A stretch of DNA of 35,307 nucleotides from an uncultured Actinomycetes bacterium (lineage in GTDB: Bacteria; Actinomycetota; Actinomycetes; Nanopelagicales; Nanopelagicaceae). The stretch covers positions 1 to 35,307 of the forward strand of contig CAINRW010000106.1 in assembly GCA_903852815.1 (NCBI GenBank). Reading direction: 5' to 3'. The position numbers and the translations under genes are program-made. Shown here one piece after another: positions 33,808 through 35,307 of the stretch (positions are counted from its first letter, which is position 1; the number at the start of each line of letters is the position of its first letter). The notes below the pieces were generated by a model that saw nothing but the letters and a program-made list of their open reading frames with translations, was not told the origin of the DNA and searched no databases.

Positions 33808-34563
33808 TTAACGCCCCTGTCCCATTTTCATATTGTCTATTAATCGAACACCTTCGATCCAACCTGCAATGATCGCTCGCCGATTTGGAGTCTCATTGTT
33901 TGCAATTTCAAAGTTTTCTTCATTAATAATTGCCGCATAATCCAAAGTAAAACTGCTCTCGCTCGCTAAAGTTGAACTAATAACTTCCTGCGCAACTTCT
34001 ACGCTTGGTGCTAAATGTGCCGCTACCAAAGCGCGATGAATAATATTTGCACTTATTCGTCCCTTGGCCGATAGACGTACATTTCGTGAAGAGAGTGCAA
34101 GGCCATCGAATTCACGAACCGTTGGTGAGGAAACTATCTCAACCTGACTTTTCATTGATTTAATAATCGTCAATTGCTGAAAATCTTTTTCCCCAAAAAC
34201 TGCAGCTTTGGGTTTAACGATTTCAAATAGCCGATTTACAACCGTAACTACTCCATCGAAATGATCAGGACGCGAGTGACCTTCGAAAACGAGGCCGAGT
34301 GGGCCGGCAGAGATTTTCTTGATTTCATCGGGGAAAATCTCTTCATAATCCGGCAACCAAACTTCGGTAGCCCCTGCAAGTGTTGCTAACTCAATATCTC
34401 TTTGTGCATTTCTCGGATATTTTTCAAGATCAACTTTATTTTCAAATTGGAGTGGATTCACAAAAATACTTACGACAACGTTTTTATCCAATGTGCGCGC
34501 ACGTCTGATCAAGGCCTGGTGGCCTTTATGTAAGGCACCCATAGTTGGCACTAATACAGTCAT
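33808..34563 (-). CDS. panC: Pantothenate synthetase (N-terminally short)
   Basis: Joins pantoate and beta-alanine using ATP. The catalytic blocks are intact: the HIGH-type VPTMGALHKGHQALIRRA (5-22), SIFVNPLQFE, GVVTVVNRLFEIVKPKAAVFG, GEKDFQQL and LALSSRNVRLS. It has 251 residues against the usual 275-290, and lacks the N-terminal strand and helix that normally precede VPTMGALHxGH. The start is firm: GGAG lies seven bases before the ATG at 34563, and an in-frame TGA occurs six codons upstream. The C-terminal half looks normal. Likely functional, but the shortened N-terminus is unusual. Confidence 0.93.
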   Translation of the reverse strand: MTVLVPTMGALHKGHQALIRRARTLDKNVVVSIFVNPLQFENKVDLEKYPRNAQRDIELATLAGATEVWLPDYEEIFPDEIKKISAGPLGLVFEGHSRPDHFDGVVTVVNRLFEIVKPKAAVFGEKDFQQLTIIKSMKSQVEIVSSPTVREFDGLALSSRNVRLSAKGRISANIIHRALVAAHLAPSVEVAQEVISSTLASESSFTLDYAAIINEENFEIANNETPNRRAIIAGWIEGVRLIDNMKMGQGR

Positions 34564-34606
34564 CGTATGGCTCCAGTCCTTTCAGGTACCGGGCGAGATA
34601 CTTATA

Positions 34607-34612
34607 AGTTTA
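34607..34612 (-). promoter_or_regulatory. Weak candidate -10 element (TAAACT) for panC-coaX
   Basis: TAAACT on the minus strand lies 43 bases before the panC ATG, allowing a leader of about 37 bases that contains the GGAG ribosome site. Other hexamers in this AT-rich spacer (such as TATAAG) are equally possible. Confidence 0.3.
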
Positions 34613-34618
34613 GAGCCA

Positions 34619-35065
34619 CTAAGGCAATTGCTCCAAAATCTGACTGACGCGACCATGTGTAATTAAAACGGCGTCAGGCTCTATCTCTAACCAGGGCGCA
34701 AGAACGAAACGCCGCTCGTGTGCACGCGGGTGAGGCAGAAATAGTTCTTCGCTTTTGCTCAATATAGAACCGTATTGAATTAAATCTAAATCGATAGTGC
34801 GTGGACCCCAATGCTCAAGGCGTTCACGGCCCAAGGTTTTTTCTATGCCATGCAATAAAGACAACAGGGCTGCTGCCGATAGATCACTTTCAATAATGCA
34901 GACAGCATTCAGATAATCCGGTTGCTCTGGCCCACCAACCGGTGCAGTTGAGTGATAACTCGAAACTGCAATCAACTCTGTTGCTTCTTTCAGCAGCGCA
35001 ACAGCAATATCTAGATTTTCTTTTGGATTTCCAATATTGGCACCAAGAGCAATAACGGCTTTCAT
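34619..35065 (-). CDS. folK: 2-Amino-4-hydroxy-6-hydroxymethyldihydropteridine pyrophosphokinase
   Basis: Transfers pyrophosphate to hydroxymethyldihydropterin in folate synthesis. It has 148 residues. The N-terminal ALGANIGNPKENL, APVGGPEQPDYLNAV, RTIDLDLIQYG (metal-binding Asp pair) and LPHPRAHERRFVLAPW are the family blocks in order. The ATG overlaps the upstream folB stop by four bases (ATGA), the usual folB-folK arrangement. The product then passes to dihydropteroate synthase, not in this window. Confidence 0.96.
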   Translation of the reverse strand: MKAVIALGANIGNPKENLDIAVALLKEATELIAVSSYHSTAPVGGPEQPDYLNAVCIIESDLSAAALLSLLHGIEKTLGRERLEHWGPRTIDLDLIQYGSILSKSEELFLPHPRAHERRFVLAPWLEIEPDAVLITHGRVSQILEQLP

Positions 35066-35253
35066 CGCACCATCGAGATTTGTACTGCAAGATCTTTGAG
35101 TGTGGCTTCTACTGGAGCTTGTGGTTTATGCACTGTGACGGTGACTGAGTCAATTCTTATGTGTTCTTTCAAAATTCTTGCTGCAATTCTTCCTGCAAGT
35201 TTCTCGATTAAATTAACTGGGTTGTTTTTAAAATTGATACTATTCTTTTTTCC
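35062..35253 (-). pseudogene. folB: Dihydroneopterin aldolase, C-terminal fragment with a broken 5' part
   Basis: The last 52 codons are clearly FolB: PVNLIEKLAGRIAARILKE and then VTVTVHKPQAPVEATLKDL, including the conserved Lys in HKPQAP. Upstream of position 35220 the family similarity stops: the in-frame translation becomes Lys/Asn-rich and hits a TGA at 35254-35256. The expected sequence before PVNLIE (a VDY-type segment and the N-terminal half) is absent. The stop overlaps folK by four bases, so the 3' end is genuine. Either the gene is disrupted here or, more likely, the window ends in a sequence-assembly artefact. Confidence 0.75.
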
Positions 35254-35307
35254 TCAAAAGCAATTCGTCATTGAAATATTTATCCTTTTTATAGGTCTTA
35301 TATTTAC
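35221..35307. other. AT-rich tail unlike the rest of the window
   Basis: By hand count about 20 of 87 bases are G or C (roughly 23%), far below the flanking genes. On the minus strand it should hold the middle of folB but does not. Another frame on the minus strand is open for 21 codons from the window edge, Lys/Tyr/Asn-rich and ending in a TAG at 35240-35242. The composition suggests DNA from another source or a low-quality sequence end. Confidence 0.6.

Noticed and set aside
34600-34609. Ten-base palindrome ACTTATAAGT upstream of panC
   Set aside because: Short AT-rich palindromes are expected by chance in such a spacer; no second copy was seen and it overlaps a generic promoter-like region.
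1-35307. CRISPR arrays, tRNA or rRNA genes, insertion sequences, prophage or toxin-antitoxin modules
   Set aside because: No spaced direct repeats, tRNA-like cloverleaf, transposase, integrase or phage structural motif was found on either strand; almost all sequence is accounted for by housekeeping genes.

Overview
The window is one continuous, very compact bacterial chromosome segment with 34 protein-coding genes (two cut or broken at the window edges). There are no RNA genes, insertion sequences, CRISPR arrays or prophage genes that I can see, and the longest gap between genes is about 126 bases. The genes point to an actinobacterium: a menaquinone cluster joined to a system II cytochrome c maturation operon, an XPB helicase next to its helicase-associated partner, a short MutY followed by ClpC, the tiny basic ribosomal protein bS22 beside proC, and a short ArgA-like acetyltransferase after lysS. 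Moderate-to-low GC, 4-base start/stop overlaps and tiny spacers suggest a streamlined lineage such as the freshwater acI group (Nanopelagicales). That placement is inference; the phylum is much safer than the order.

Layout. Positions 1-1745 (minus): nuoA-nuoB-nuoC-nuoD, the start of the complex I operon. Positions 1786-9713: menaquinone synthesis (menG, menF, menD, menC, menB, menE, menA), with a biotin transporter gene, bioY, placed inside. Positions 9734-14251: a small membrane protein, then (minus) a histidine phosphatase, a TlpA/ResA-like thioredoxin lipoprotein, ccdA, resB and ccsB. Positions 14302-20232: a HAD-IB phosphatase, the helicase-associated protein, an M20 zinc peptidase and XPB, with a glutaredoxin-like gene facing them. 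Positions 20327-24831: a secreted metalloprotease-like protein, bS22, a secreted propeller-like protein and proC. Positions 24870-28388: a Cys-rich YkgJ/DUF3109-like protein, radA, mutY and an acetyltransferase. Positions 28391-35307 (minus): clpC, argA-like, lysS, coaX, panC, folK and a broken folB.

Functional links. NADH dehydrogenase, menaquinone and cytochrome c maturation genes together encode the central part of an aerobic respiratory chain. radA, mutY and XPB are genome-maintenance genes. coaX, panC, folK and folB belong to coenzyme A and folate synthesis.

The strongest signal not explained by gene content is regulatory. Many genes have a TANNNT hexamer (several times exactly TAGGCT) ending 6-9 bases before the start codon with no ribosome binding site, which is the signature of leaderless transcription. 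Other genes with the same hexamer 21-37 bases upstream do have a Shine-Dalgarno sequence. Other points of interest are a face-to-face shared -10 element between menB and menE, an M20 peptidase inserted between the two XPB-system genes, a secreted protein occupying the usual bldC slot between proC and bS22, a PanC lacking its usual N-terminal strand, and an 87-base, roughly 23% GC tail that replaces the 5' half of folB. I found no clearly new multi-gene system.
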